Of a stretch of 64,000 nt of DNA, positions 15,832-23,787 are shown in pieces; the first letter of the stretch is position 1; every line of letters starts with the position of its first letter. This DNA is from Actinobacteria bacterium UBA2272 (lineage in GTDB: Bacteria; Actinomycetota; Coriobacteriia; Anaerosomatales; Anaerosomataceae): contig DDXA01000004.1 in the NCBI GenBank assembly GCA_002347725.1, positions 62,001 to 126,000 on the forward strand, given 5' to 3'. Position numbers and translations under genes: made by a program. The notes beneath the pieces are model-generated. The model was not told the DNA's origin. It worked only from the letters and a program-made list of their open reading frames with translations, and did not search any database.

Positions 15832-16938
15832 CTATGGCAACTGGCCCATCGTGTGACAGTTCAGACACAGATCGTCGTTGGTCTCCACAACGAAGCGAGG
15901 ATTCGTCCCCTCGTGAGGGAACGTCTGGAACCGTGGATTGTCGGCCTCGCTCAGCCCGTCGAGTTGCAGGATCGCGAACGCCGCGGCCGCGGCAAGGCCC
16001 GAGTCCTGTAGGGTGCCGACCGAGCGTGAATCTTCATGGCACTGCTGACAGATGGGTCCCCGACCGGCCTGTCCGTTCGTACCCTCCGACCGTGGATACG
16101 GCATCAGATAGCCCCGGTTGCTGCCCCCGAGTGCGCCGAGCGCCGTAGCCGTCGTCGGCATGGCGCCGCTCAGGATCGGCAGGCTCCGGTAGTTGAACGG
16201 CGCGGCGGGCGCTGCTGTCGAACTCGATTCCACAGGATGATTGTGCGTCGCGCTCAGATCGCCGGCACGGCCCGCGTGACACGCGAGACACCAGTCGGAG
16301 CCGTACTCCTGGACCTCGGTCTCCGCGTCTCCGGGCGACGTGCGCAACAGCTTGGAGCTCGTGGGGTTCTGCCCGCTGCCGCCGCGCCTGCGATCGCCCT
16401 TGAACGCGGCGACCGTACTCTGACCGTGCGGGGAGTGGCAGTCGGTGCATGTCAGAGTCCCGCCGACACCCCCGAAGACCCCCATGCTGCTGCCCCCGGT
16501 ACCTGCGTCCCCGCCGGGTATTGCGGCAGTGGTCTCCGTCCGATGCATCGCCGCAGGCTCGGTCGAAGTCCGCGCATAGACGGTCCCGTAGACCCCCTTG
16601 CCGCCGGTGCCATCGTGGCAGAAACCGCACGACGCGGTGATGGTGGGGCCGGGGAGCAGCATCGCGTGCTCGGCGTCGTGCGTGAGATGACACTGGGCGC
16701 ACTTCGCTGTCGTCGTGAGATACCCCGCATGCACACCCGATGGACCCGGAGTCCCGCCACCGTACTCGGGACCATGACATGACCAGCACGTTGTCCTGAC
16801 CGGCAACTCCTCCATCGGCCACCACACCCATGAGCCGTTGACCTCGTCGTACGCGTAGGCATCACCCATGCCGCCGAGAAGCAGGAGAGTTGCGAGCGCA
16901 AGCACGAACCACCACGGTCGAGCAGCGCGCCCATTCAT
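15832..16938 (-). CDS. Secreted heptahaem c-type cytochrome (copy A)
   Basis: A 368-residue exported protein with an N-terminal signal peptide ending near GMGDAYA. Seven CxxCH haem-binding motifs are visible in order: CWSCH, CAQCH, CGFCH, CTDCH, CLACH, CQQCH and CLNCH. Additional histidines (THDAEH, MHRTE, THNHP) could be distal ligands. It would act outside the membrane in electron transfer. ATG at 16938 is chosen because it directly precedes the signal peptide; the open frame extends a little further with TTG. The second copy at 18193-19302 is very similar along the whole length. The two share a TTGACG-type promoter. No membrane anchor is seen. Confidence 0.93.
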   Translation of the reverse strand: MNGRAARPWWFVLALATLLLLGGMGDAYAYDEVNGSWVWWPMEELPVRTTCWSCHGPEYGGGTPGPSGVHAGYLTTTAKCAQCHLTHDAEHAMLLPGPTITASCGFCHDGTGGKGVYGTVYARTSTEPAAMHRTETTAAIPGGDAGTGGSSMGVFGGVGGTLTCTDCHSPHGQSTVAAFKGDRRRGGSGQNPTSSKLLRTSPGDAETEVQEYGSDWCLACHAGRAGDLSATHNHPVESSSTAAPAAPFNYRSLPILSGAMPTTATALGALGGSNRGYLMPYPRSEGTNGQAGRGPICQQCHEDSRSVGTLQDSGLAAAAAFAILQLDGLSEADNPRFQTFPHEGTNPRFVVETNDDLCLNCHTMGQLP

Positions 16939-16981
16939 GTCGTCTCGCTCTCGTCGTGCGTTACCAGAAAAATCCACCAAC

Positions 16982-17010
16982 GATTAGCACGTAGAGTCAA
17001 TAGCCGTCAA
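16982..17010 (-). promoter_or_regulatory. Promoter of cytochrome copy A
   Basis: Read leftward: TTGACG (17005-17010), 17 bp, CTAATC (16982-16987). The same -35 and spacing precede cytochrome copy B (19344-19372), so the promoter was duplicated with the gene. A leader of about 38 bases follows. Confidence 0.55.
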
Positions 17011-17102
17011 GACAACTTAACGCGCGCTTAATGCAGACCCGAGTCCTCCGCGCATGACAACGCGCCCGCCCGCGGGTATGCGGACGAGCGCGTGGTTGCG
17101 TG

Positions 17103-17455
17103 TGGTGGAGGCGCGGAGAATCGAACTCCGGTCCACGACAGCCCCCCGGGGAGCATCTCCAGGCTCAGTCACATCTTGGCATTCGGTCGGGGCGACACGG
17201 TGTGACGAGCGTGCCCTCTCCTAGCTGGTTCGGTCTTTCGCGTGAGCATACCGGCTACGTCTTACGCGGCAGTCCCCTTAAGTGACGTCAGATCCGGTGA
17301 CGGGGACGCGCACCGGGAGACGTCGCTGCACTATTTAGGCAGCGAGAGCGTAGTCATTGTCGACGTTTGAGCGTCGTTTGCCCCTGTTTTGCGAGGTAAG
17401 GCGACCTCGGCCTGCTTCTCCCCTCAGAACTACCGTGTCGAAACCAGTCGCCCCC
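17103..17455 (-). ncRNA. ssrA: Transfer-messenger RNA (tmRNA)
   Basis: Both tRNA-like ends are visible. The 5' end is GGGGGCGACTGGTTTCGACA (from 17455); the 3' end has the T-arm GGAGTTCGATTCTCC and finishes ...CGCCTCCACCA at 17103. The 5' GGGGGCG pairs with CGCCTCC, including one G-U pair. The tag reading frame ends ...NVDNDYALAA and then TAA, near 17339; the likely tag is GKRRSNVDNDYALAA with a GGC resume codon. The hydrophobic YALAA end is the protease recognition signal. At about 353 nt the length is normal. smpB lies 2 kb upstream on the same strand. CCA is encoded. Confidence 0.95.
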
Positions 17456-17504
17456 GGCAGGTGAGGTATGTGAAGGTGCGTCCGGACCCAACGCCCGGGA
17501 GCAC

Positions 17505-17510
17505 AGTATA
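17505..17510 (-). promoter_or_regulatory. -10 element of the tmRNA promoter
   Basis: TATACT read leftward, predicting a start about 40 bases before the mature 5' end, consistent with RNase P trimming of a precursor. No convincing -35 was found at the usual distance. Confidence 0.45.
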
Positions 17511-17595
17511 GCGCGCGCCGTGCCACCCTACGAGCAGGACATCGGGTATCGTGAGCGGAAGAAGAACGGAACCGAGTGCCGAAGGAGTGACGCCC

Positions 17596-18141
17596 GTGAC
17601 TCTACGACCCGCCCGTGCACACACCCGCGCCATCGCTGTCGCCCTCGCGATCGCCGCGCTGCTCGCCCTTGTCGCCTGCGACTCGCTGCCCGAAGCGGTG
17701 ACCGACGTGCTGCCCATCAACACCGCAACGGCCGAGGACGACGGCCGGATCGCCGTAGTCGCCGACTACTTCCGAGCCCACCTCGCCGCGGACACACGTG
17801 CGCTCGCCGACACGGTCGTCGCCGACGCCCGTGAGTACCTTGAGACACCAGGCCTCGAACGCGTCTCTACAAGCGCTGCGGGCCAGCTCATCGACGAGGT
17901 CTGGGACGAGTCGACGGTGACCTTCACGATCGACTATCCGTCCGGGATCAAGGCGTACTCGCGCCTCATACTGCCCGACTCATCGACCGCCCGCACCATC
18001 CGCTTCGAGAACAGCAACGACGCGGGGGCCGCGTACGAAGGGAACGTCAGTGTGACGCTCGAAGGTGAGCGGTGGGTCGTCGAGGCCATCGACGGCGTGC
18101 CGATCGTGACGGTCCTCAAGGGCGAGTTCAAGGCGCCGTAG
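17596..18141 (+). CDS. Putative lipoprotein of unknown function
   Basis: A 181-residue exported protein with a lipoprotein signal: basic start, hydrophobic run and lipobox LVAC (the cysteine precedes DSLPEAV). The mature part resembles a small alpha/beta fold of the NTF2-like or DUF-type kind seen in secreted actinobacterial proteins (IAVVADYFRAHLAADTRALA, then repeated beta-strands such as EGNVSVTLEGERWVVEAIDG). No catalytic motif was recognised. GTG at 17596 is preferred because AAGGAG lies eight bases upstream; earlier GTGs lack this. It is the only plus-strand gene between the two cytochromes and diverges from tmRNA. Confidence 0.75.
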   Translation: MTLRPARAHTRAIAVALAIAALLALVACDSLPEAVTDVLPINTATAEDDGRIAVVADYFRAHLAADTRALADTVVADAREYLETPGLERVSTSAAGQLIDEVWDESTVTFTIDYPSGIKAYSRLILPDSSTARTIRFENSNDAGAAYEGNVSVTLEGERWVVEAIDGVPIVTVLKGEFKAP

Positions 18142-18153
18142 GCCGGCTCTCGG

Positions 18154-18188
18154 CCGCTACTCGCCCTTCGTCCGCTCCCGAAGCGCGC
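18154..18188. repeat. Displaced copy of the smpB 3' end
   Basis: Bases 18154-18174 are identical to 19436-19456, which contain the last codons and stop of smpB; similarity continues with single mismatches to about 18188. The fragment lies just downstream of cytochrome copy B and is not in a gene. It marks a segmental duplication of smpB-tail/cytochrome DNA. Confidence 0.75.
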
Positions 18189-18192
18189 TCGA

Positions 18193-19302
18193 TCAGGGCA
18201 GCTGGCTCTGCGCGTGGCAGTTCATACACAGGTTGTCGTTCTTCTCCACGACGAAGCGGGGATTCGTTCCTTCGTGGGGGAACGTCTGGAACCTCGGATT
18301 GTCAGCTTCGCTCAGCCCGTCGAGCTGCAGGATCGAGAACAGGGCGGCCTCGGCCGCGCCCGAAGCCTGGAGTGTGCCGACGTTTCGCGCATCCTCGTGG
18401 CACTGCTGGCAGATCGGGCCACGCCCCTCTTGACCGTTCGCGCCCTGCGAACGCGGATCCGGCATGAGGTAGCCGCGGTTGCTGCCCCCGAGCACACCGA
18501 GCGCCGTGGCTGTCGTCGGCATGGCGCCTGTGAGGATCGGCAGACTCCGGTAGACGAACGGTGCCGCAGGTGCGGCTGTCGATGCCGACTCGACGGGATG
18601 GTTGTGTGTCTCGGACAGGTCGCCCGCGCGGCCCCCGTGACATGCGAGGCACCAGTCGGATCCGTACTCCGCGACCGCGACAGACGCGTCACCGGGCGTG
18701 CGCCGGAGCAGCTTCGAGCTCGTGGGGTTCTGACCGCTGCCCCCACGCCTCCGGTCACCCTTGAAAGCCGCGACCGTGTTCTGACCGTGCGGCGAGTGGC
18801 AGTCGGTACACGTAAGCGTCCCGCCGACGCCCCCGAAAGAAGCGCCCATGCTGCTCCCACCCGTGCCGGCGTCTCCACCGGGTATCGCCGCGGTCGTCTC
18901 GGTGCGGTGGATTGCCGCCGGCTCGGCATCGGTGCGCGCGTGGATCGTGCCGTACACACCCTTGCCGCCGGTGCCGTCGTGGCAGAACCCGCACGAGGCG
19001 GTGATGGTGGGGCCGGGAAGCAGCATCGCGTGCTCGGCGTCGTGCGTCATGTGACACTGCGCGCACTTGGCGGTCGTCGTGAGGTAGCCCGCATGCACAC
19101 CGGACGGACCCGGAATCCCGTGCACGTACTCGGGACCGTGGCACGACCAGCACGTCGTACGGACGGGAAGCTCCTCCTTCGAGTCCCAGTTGAACGACCC
19201 ATTGACCTCGTCATACGCGAATGCGGGACTCGCGCCGCTTGCGAGAAGTACCAGCATGGTTATGGCGACAATCCCCCGAAGCCGAACGACACTTAGTCGC
19301 AT
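18193..19302 (-). CDS. Secreted heptahaem c-type cytochrome (copy B)
   Basis: A 369-residue exported protein, collinear with copy A (15832-16938) and differing by scattered substitutions. It has a signal peptide ending GASPAFA and seven CxxCH motifs in the same positions: CWSCH, CAQCH, CGFCH, CTDCH, CLACH, CQQCH and CMNCH. The two differ most in the signal peptide and in a few loops (for example VHGIPGPSG against GGGTPGPSG), so they are paralogues, not assembly repeats. ATG at 19302 is preceded by GGGGGCG. The role is likely extracytoplasmic electron transfer. A 15-bp palindrome over its transcription start suggests regulation not shared with copy A. Confidence 0.93.
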   Translation of the reverse strand: MRLSVVRLRGIVAITMLVLLASGASPAFAYDEVNGSFNWDSKEELPVRTTCWSCHGPEYVHGIPGPSGVHAGYLTTTAKCAQCHMTHDAEHAMLLPGPTITASCGFCHDGTGGKGVYGTIHARTDAEPAAIHRTETTAAIPGGDAGTGGSSMGASFGGVGGTLTCTDCHSPHGQNTVAAFKGDRRRGGSGQNPTSSKLLRRTPGDASVAVAEYGSDWCLACHGGRAGDLSETHNHPVESASTAAPAAPFVYRSLPILTGAMPTTATALGVLGGSNRGYLMPDPRSQGANGQEGRGPICQQCHEDARNVGTLQASGAAEAALFSILQLDGLSEADNPRFQTFPHEGTNPRFVVEKNDNLCMNCHAQSQLP

Positions 19303-19323
19303 GTGCGCCCCCACTCATCGCGC

Positions 19324-19372
19324 CAGTGTAAAACACTGACAGCGATTATCGCACTGCTTCATGTACCGTCAA
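19324..19372 (-). promoter_or_regulatory. Promoter and operator-like palindrome of cytochrome copy B
   Basis: Read leftward: TTGACG (19367-19372), 17 bp, ATAATC (19344-19349). The palindrome CAGTGTaaaACACTG (19324-19338) covers the predicted start of transcription. Copy A has the promoter but not the palindrome. Confidence 0.55.
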
Positions 19373-19438
19373 GAGAACGCAACCTTTCTTCAGAATCGAA
19401 CACCGCGACACGGGCCGCGTACCCGTAGGACCGGTCCG

Positions 19439-19909
19439 CTACTCGCCCTTCGTCCGTTCCCGGAGCGCCCTCTCAACGTCGCGCTTCTGGTCGCGCTCGG
19501 CGATCGCATCGCGCTTGTCGTAGTTCTTCTTGCCGCGAGCCAGACCGATCTCGACTTTCACGAGATTGCTCGCAGACAGGTAGATCTTGAGCGGCACGAG
19601 CGTGTACCCGCGCTCCTTGGTCTTGCCGATGAGGTACCGAATCTGACCCTTGTGAAGCAGCAGCTTGCGCTCGCGGTCCGCACGTACGTTGCTGCGGTTG
19701 CCGTGGCTGTACGGCGCGATGTGCACGCCATGGAGCCAGACCTCGCCCTTGCGGATCGTGGCGAAGCAGTCGCGCAGGTTCGTCTTGTTCTCGCGCAGCG
19801 ACTTGACCTCGGTGCCCGTGAGCACGATGCCCGCCTCGAAGGTCTCATCCACGAAGTAGTCGTGGAAGGCCTTCTTGTTGGTGGCTATGGTCTTGACCTC
19901 GCGCGCCAC
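19439..19909 (-). CDS. smpB: SsrA-binding protein SmpB
   Basis: A 156-residue tmRNA partner that positions tmRNA in the decoding site of stalled ribosomes. Typical blocks are seen: IATNKKAFHDYFVDETFEAG, GTEVKSLRENKTNLRD, GEVWLHGVHIAPYSHGN and RKLLLHKGQI, then the C-terminal basic helix (GLARGKKNYDKRDAIAERDQ). GTG at 19909 lies five bases after GAGGAG. It lies downstream of the M42 peptidase gene and 2 kb upstream of ssrA. Its last ~35 bases have a second, displaced copy at 18154-18188. Confidence 0.97.
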   Translation of the reverse strand: MAREVKTIATNKKAFHDYFVDETFEAGIVLTGTEVKSLRENKTNLRDCFATIRKGEVWLHGVHIAPYSHGNRSNVRADRERKLLLHKGQIRYLIGKTKERGYTLVPLKIYLSASNLVKVEIGLARGKKNYDKRDAIAERDQKRDVERALRERTKGE

Positions 19910-19922
19910 GGTCTCTCCTCGA

Positions 19923-19963
19923 GAATGCACCTCGGGCGCCCCGTGCGGGACGCCCGAGCATTC
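19923..19963 (-). terminator. Hairpin between the M42 peptidase gene and smpB
   Basis: CTCGGGCG (19931-19938) pairs with CGCCCGAG (19951-19958), extended by GAATG/CATTC after a three-base bulge. It ends 13 bases before the smpB start, so it may end the upstream transcript or stabilise the smpB leader. Confidence 0.5.
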
Positions 19964-19984
19964 TAGCATGCGTGCTGCGCGGCT

Positions 19985-21046
19985 CTACGGCGTGAAGTCG
20001 CACTCCGGCTCGAGCCGACGCACGAACGCCGCGAGCAGCTTCGCGGTATTCTCCACATCTTCGAGGGCGAGCACCTCGGTAGGTGTGTGCATGTAGCGAA
20101 GCGCCACGCTCACGAGCGCGGCCGCCTTGCCGCCACGGGAGAGCTGGATGGCGTTGGCGTCTGTGCCGGTACCACGGGGCGCGCCTTCCATCTGGTACGG
20201 GATGCCCTCGGCCTCGGCGGCCTCGATCAGAAGCCCGAGCACCTTCGGGTTGATGTTGGCGCCGCGGGCGAGCACGGGACCCTTGCCGCAGCAGACCTCG
20301 CCGAACTTGCGCTTGTCCACGTCGAGGTAGTCGGTGGCGTGCGTTACCTCCACCGCGATGCCCACGGCCGGATCCTGGCTGTACGCCGAGGTGATGCCGC
20401 CGCGCATACCTATCTCCTCTTGCACGGTGCCGACCGCCACGAGATCGCCCGCAGCACCGCCGGCTTCCTTCACGAGACGCAGCGCTTCGGCGCAGATCCA
20501 CGCACCCATCTTGTCGTCGAACGCGCGCGACACGGCCATGCCCTCGCCGAAGGTCTCAAGGCCGACGCCGTAGGTCACCGGGTCGCCGACGCGCACGCGC
20601 TTCTTGACCTCCTCGCCGCTCATGCCGAGATCGACGAACATCCGGTCGATCTTCACGACCTTCTTGCGGTCCTCATCCTCGAGCAGGTGGATCGGCAGAC
20701 GGCCGAGCACGCCGCGAAGCACGCCGTCTTTGGCGTGGACGTCCACGCGCATACCGGGCAGGATCTGCGGGTCGTGACCGCCGATGGGCGCGAACGCGCA
20801 GTACCCGTCGTCAGTGATGTAGGTGACCATGAAGCCGATCTCGTCGATGTGACCGGCAAGCATGACGCTCGGACCGTCGGCGGTGCCCTTGAGCAGCGCG
20901 TGGACCGAGCCCATGACGTCGGTCGTCACATCGTCGGCGATCGGCGTGACGTACTCGCGGTAGACCTTCGCCGCGGGCTGCTCGTAACCGGACGGCGACG
21001 GGGCCTCCACGAGAGTCTTGAAGAACTCGAACGACTCGGGGCGCAT
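19985..21046 (-). CDS. M42-family metallopeptidase (aminopeptidase)
   Basis: A 353-residue di-zinc aminopeptidase of the TET/FrvX/PepA-like M42 family. Metal ligands and catalytic residues are in place: AGHIDEIGFMV (His, Asp), AVSRAFDDKMG (bridging Asp), VGTVQEEIGMRGG (catalytic Glu and adjacent Glu), VEVTHATD and YMHTPTEV (His). These enzymes form dodecameric shells that trim peptides after proteasome or protease action. ATG at 21046 follows GAGGAGG at ideal spacing; the upstream TACACT (21085-21090) is a likely -10. It lies between rnr and smpB, plausibly finishing degradation of tagged products, although that link is inference. Confidence 0.95.
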   Translation of the reverse strand: MRPESFEFFKTLVEAPSPSGYEQPAAKVYREYVTPIADDVTTDVMGSVHALLKGTADGPSVMLAGHIDEIGFMVTYITDDGYCAFAPIGGHDPQILPGMRVDVHAKDGVLRGVLGRLPIHLLEDEDRKKVVKIDRMFVDLGMSGEEVKKRVRVGDPVTYGVGLETFGEGMAVSRAFDDKMGAWICAEALRLVKEAGGAAGDLVAVGTVQEEIGMRGGITSAYSQDPAVGIAVEVTHATDYLDVDKRKFGEVCCGKGPVLARGANINPKVLGLLIEAAEAEGIPYQMEGAPRGTGTDANAIQLSRGGKAAALVSVALRYMHTPTEVLALEDVENTAKLLAAFVRRLEPECDFTP

Positions 21047-21132
21047 GAAACGGCCTCCTCAGCGAATAGCGGACGTAGTGAGTCAGTGTAGCGCCGGGCA
21101 GACTCAGGCGCCAGATGAGGCGGCGGCACAGG

Positions 21133-23229
21133 CTACGCCAGCTCGAAGTCCAGCCGCCGCTCGGCCACGTTCGCGTCGAGGATCCGCACCCGCACCTGCT
21201 GGCCAAGGCGGTACGTGACGCCCTTGTTCTCGCCCCAGAGCATGAAGCGCTCAGCGTCGAGGCGGTAGTAGTCGTCGGCCATCGTCTCCACGTGCACGAG
21301 CCCGTCGGCGGTGTTGTCGAGCTGCACGAACAGCCCGAAGCCCATGACGCCGGTGACGATGCCGTCGAAGACCTCGCCGATGTGGCCGGCCATGAGCGCC
21401 ACGAGCTTCACCTTCTGCGACTCGTTCTCGGCGGACTCGGCTTCGCGCTCCATCGCCGAGGCGTGCTCGGTGAGCCACTCGAGTTCTGGCACCATGAGCG
21501 CGACGGGCGACTTGTCGAGGGCGCGCACCAGTTGCGCCTTGAGCAGCCGGTGCACGATGAGGTCCGGGTAGCGGCGGATGGGGCTCGTGAAGTGCGTGTA
21601 CGCCTCACTCGCAAGGCCGAAGTGCGGGCCGAGGTAGTGCACGTACCGCGCGCGTTCGAGCGCGCGCAGCAGGAGCGAGTTGATGAGCCGCTCTTCGGGA
21701 CGGCCGTGCGCGAAGGCCACGATCTTCTGGAACGTGCGCGGGCTGGCGCCGTGCACGTCGCTCATGGGGTAGCCGAACTCCTTGAGCACCACGGCGACCT
21801 GCGCGAGGGCGTCGGCGTCGGGGTCCTCGTGGATGCGGTAGACCATCGGCGCCTTGGCCGAGGTCATGTGCTGGGCCACGACCTCGTTGGCGAGGATCAT
21901 CGCCTCCTCGATCATGCTGGTGGCCTCGGTGCGACTGCGGAGCACGACGCCTGTCGGCTCGCCGCGCTCGTCGAGGGTGACGCGCGCCTCCACCGTCTCG
22001 AAGTCGAGCCCGCCACGCGCGACGCGCCGCGCGTGGACGGCGTCGGCGATCGTGCGAAAGTCGAGCACGGCTCGCTCCATCGTCTCGTCCGGGAAGCCCG
22101 CGCCGGCGTCCAGCCACTCCTGCACCTCGTCGTAGGTGCAGCGGCGGTCGCTCACGATGACCGACGGGTAGCACTCGTAACGTTCCACGAGCCCCGTTTT
22201 GTCGAGCAGCATCTCCACGGTGAACGTGAGGCGCTCCTCGCCCGGGTTGAGCGAGCAGATGACGTTACTCAGGTGCTCGGGCAGCATCGGCAGCACGCGG
22301 TCGACAAGGTAGACGCTCGTGGCGCGATGGCGGGCCTCGACGTCGATGGCCGAGTCCCACGGCACGTAGTGGCTCACATCGGCGATGTGCACCCACACGC
22401 GAAAGCCCTTGCCCTCGCGCACGATCGAGATCGCGTCGTCGAAGTCGCGCGCGTCGGCGGGGTCGATGGTGAAGGTGAAGAGGTCGCGCACGTCGCGCCT
22501 GCCGCGCTCGAGCTCGCCTTCGATATCCTGGCCGAGCGCCTCGGCAGCCTCGGTCACCTCGGGCGGGAACTCGGTCGCCAGCCCGTGCTCGCGTATGACG
22601 ATCTCGACGTCCACGCCCGGCGCGTCTTCAGGTCCGAGCACCTCGGTGATGACGCCCTGCATCGCGTCGCGGCGATCGGCGTAGCGCGTGATGCGCGCGA
22701 CCACGATATCGCCCGGCTTCGCGTCGGCCTTCATCTTGGCAAGATCGACGAACAGGTCGCCTTTGATGCGCGCATCGGTGGGCACGACGATGCCGAGCTT
22801 GCCGTGACGCTCGAAGCGCCCCACCACCTCGGTGAGCGCGCGCTCGATGACCTGCACGACCTCTCCGGCACGGCCGAGGTGCGTCTTGCGGGGCTCCACG
22901 CGCACCCCGACGGTGTCGCCGTGCATGGCGCCGGCGGTGTCGCGCTTGCCGACGTAGATGTCGCCGAGCGGCGAGGACACGAACCCGAACCCGCGGCGGT
23001 TCATCGACAGACGCCCCACAACGAGGTTCCGCTCGCGCAGCGCGAGGTACTTTCCGCCGCCGAGCGCCGCGACGGCGCCCGAGCGCTCGAGTTGACCGAG
23101 CACGGTGGTGATGCGGCCGATGTCGAGCCCCGGTCCCCCCTCGGCCTCGATGCGGCCCGCCACGTCCTCGGCGCTGAGCGGTGTGCGCGCGTTGCGAAGC
23201 GTCTTCATCACGAGCTTCTCGGGTCGCAT
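21133..23229 (-). CDS. rnr: Ribonuclease R
   Basis: A 698-residue 3'-to-5' exoribonuclease of the RNase II/R family. Order: N-terminal winged-helix (TPLSAEDVAGRIE), two cold-shock domains (NRRGFGFVSSPLGDIYVG), RNB catalytic domain with the metal-binding cluster DPADARDFDDAISI and YTHFTSPIRRYPDLIVHRLL, then an S1 domain (FDGIVTGVMGFGLFVQLDN). It ends without the long lysine-rich tail of the enterobacterial enzyme. RNase R degrades structured RNA and, with tmRNA-SmpB, non-stop mRNA. Gene order rnr, peptidase, smpB, ssrA on one strand fits that pathway. The start is ATG with GGAGCGAT ahead. Confidence 0.96.
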   Translation of the reverse strand: MRPEKLVMKTLRNARTPLSAEDVAGRIEAEGGPGLDIGRITTVLGQLERSGAVAALGGGKYLALRERNLVVGRLSMNRRGFGFVSSPLGDIYVGKRDTAGAMHGDTVGVRVEPRKTHLGRAGEVVQVIERALTEVVGRFERHGKLGIVVPTDARIKGDLFVDLAKMKADAKPGDIVVARITRYADRRDAMQGVITEVLGPEDAPGVDVEIVIREHGLATEFPPEVTEAAEALGQDIEGELERGRRDVRDLFTFTIDPADARDFDDAISIVREGKGFRVWVHIADVSHYVPWDSAIDVEARHRATSVYLVDRVLPMLPEHLSNVICSLNPGEERLTFTVEMLLDKTGLVERYECYPSVIVSDRRCTYDEVQEWLDAGAGFPDETMERAVLDFRTIADAVHARRVARGGLDFETVEARVTLDERGEPTGVVLRSRTEATSMIEEAMILANEVVAQHMTSAKAPMVYRIHEDPDADALAQVAVVLKEFGYPMSDVHGASPRTFQKIVAFAHGRPEERLINSLLLRALERARYVHYLGPHFGLASEAYTHFTSPIRRYPDLIVHRLLKAQLVRALDKSPVALMVPELEWLTEHASAMEREAESAENESQKVKLVALMAGHIGEVFDGIVTGVMGFGLFVQLDNTADGLVHVETMADDYYRLDAERFMLWGENKGVTYRLGQQVRVRILDANVAERRLDFELA

Positions 23230-23351
23230 ATCGCTCCGTTCCTCAAGGCTGTTCGACCGCTCGGCGGACGGCGCCGGGACCGCATTGCGTGTGGGGTAGA
23301 ATCCACGTATGGTGCAACCTTACACCGCAACGCCCACAAGGCAGGAGCGTG

Positions 23352-23777
23352 ATGCACGTGAGCCGGTCACTCCCCCCGCTGCTCGTCGGTGACGGCACCC
23401 TCACCAACCCGCGCGACATGGTGCGCGCGCTCGAGACCGTAGAGACGTTCGCGTACGCCTACCGCGTGGACGGCGAGCTCATAGCCGAGGGCAAAGCCAC
23501 CCTCGTGCGCATCATGGCCGACGAAGAGTCGGCCAGCGTGCTCGTCAACGGCTGTATGTTCCTGAACGTCGCGAGCTTCCAGTACCTGAACTTCCACACG
23601 GATGCCGAGGGGCAGTCGCGTATCGAGCTGTTCGTCGAAGGCGCGGCGCTCGAGGTCACGCCGCTCGACGAACCCGAGATCCGTGGCAACCAGCGTCAGG
23701 TCATCCGCCTGATGGAGGAGAGCGTCTTTGACGCAAGCTCCATCGTCTCGCTCGACGACGAGGACGACGAGGACTAG
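23352..23777 (+). CDS. Conserved-looking acidic protein of unknown function
   Basis: A 141-residue protein. The core is an alternating strand/helix pattern (FAYAYRVDGELIAEGKATLV; SASVLVNGCMFLNVASFQYL; GQSRIELFVEGAALEVTPLD) and the C-terminus is highly acidic (SLDDEDDED). No family was recognised. ATG at 23352 follows AGGAG at five bases. It diverges from rnr. TAGAAT at 23297-23302 is a possible -10. Because it is alone on the plus strand between rnr and a surface-protein gene, context gives little help. Confidence 0.7.
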   Translation: MHVSRSLPPLLVGDGTLTNPRDMVRALETVETFAYAYRVDGELIAEGKATLVRIMADEESASVLVNGCMFLNVASFQYLNFHTDAEGQSRIELFVEGAALEVTPLDEPEIRGNQRQVIRLMEESVFDASSIVSLDDEDDED

Positions 23778-23787
23778 GGCGCGTGCC

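Noticed and set aside
17100..17140. A tRNA gene suggested by the T-arm and CCA
   Set aside because: The 5' partner is the tmRNA start 350 bases away; there is no anticodon arm.
21115..23352. 745-codon plus-strand frame opposite rnr
   Set aside because: Shadow of RNase R; the minus-strand product is complete and unmistakable.
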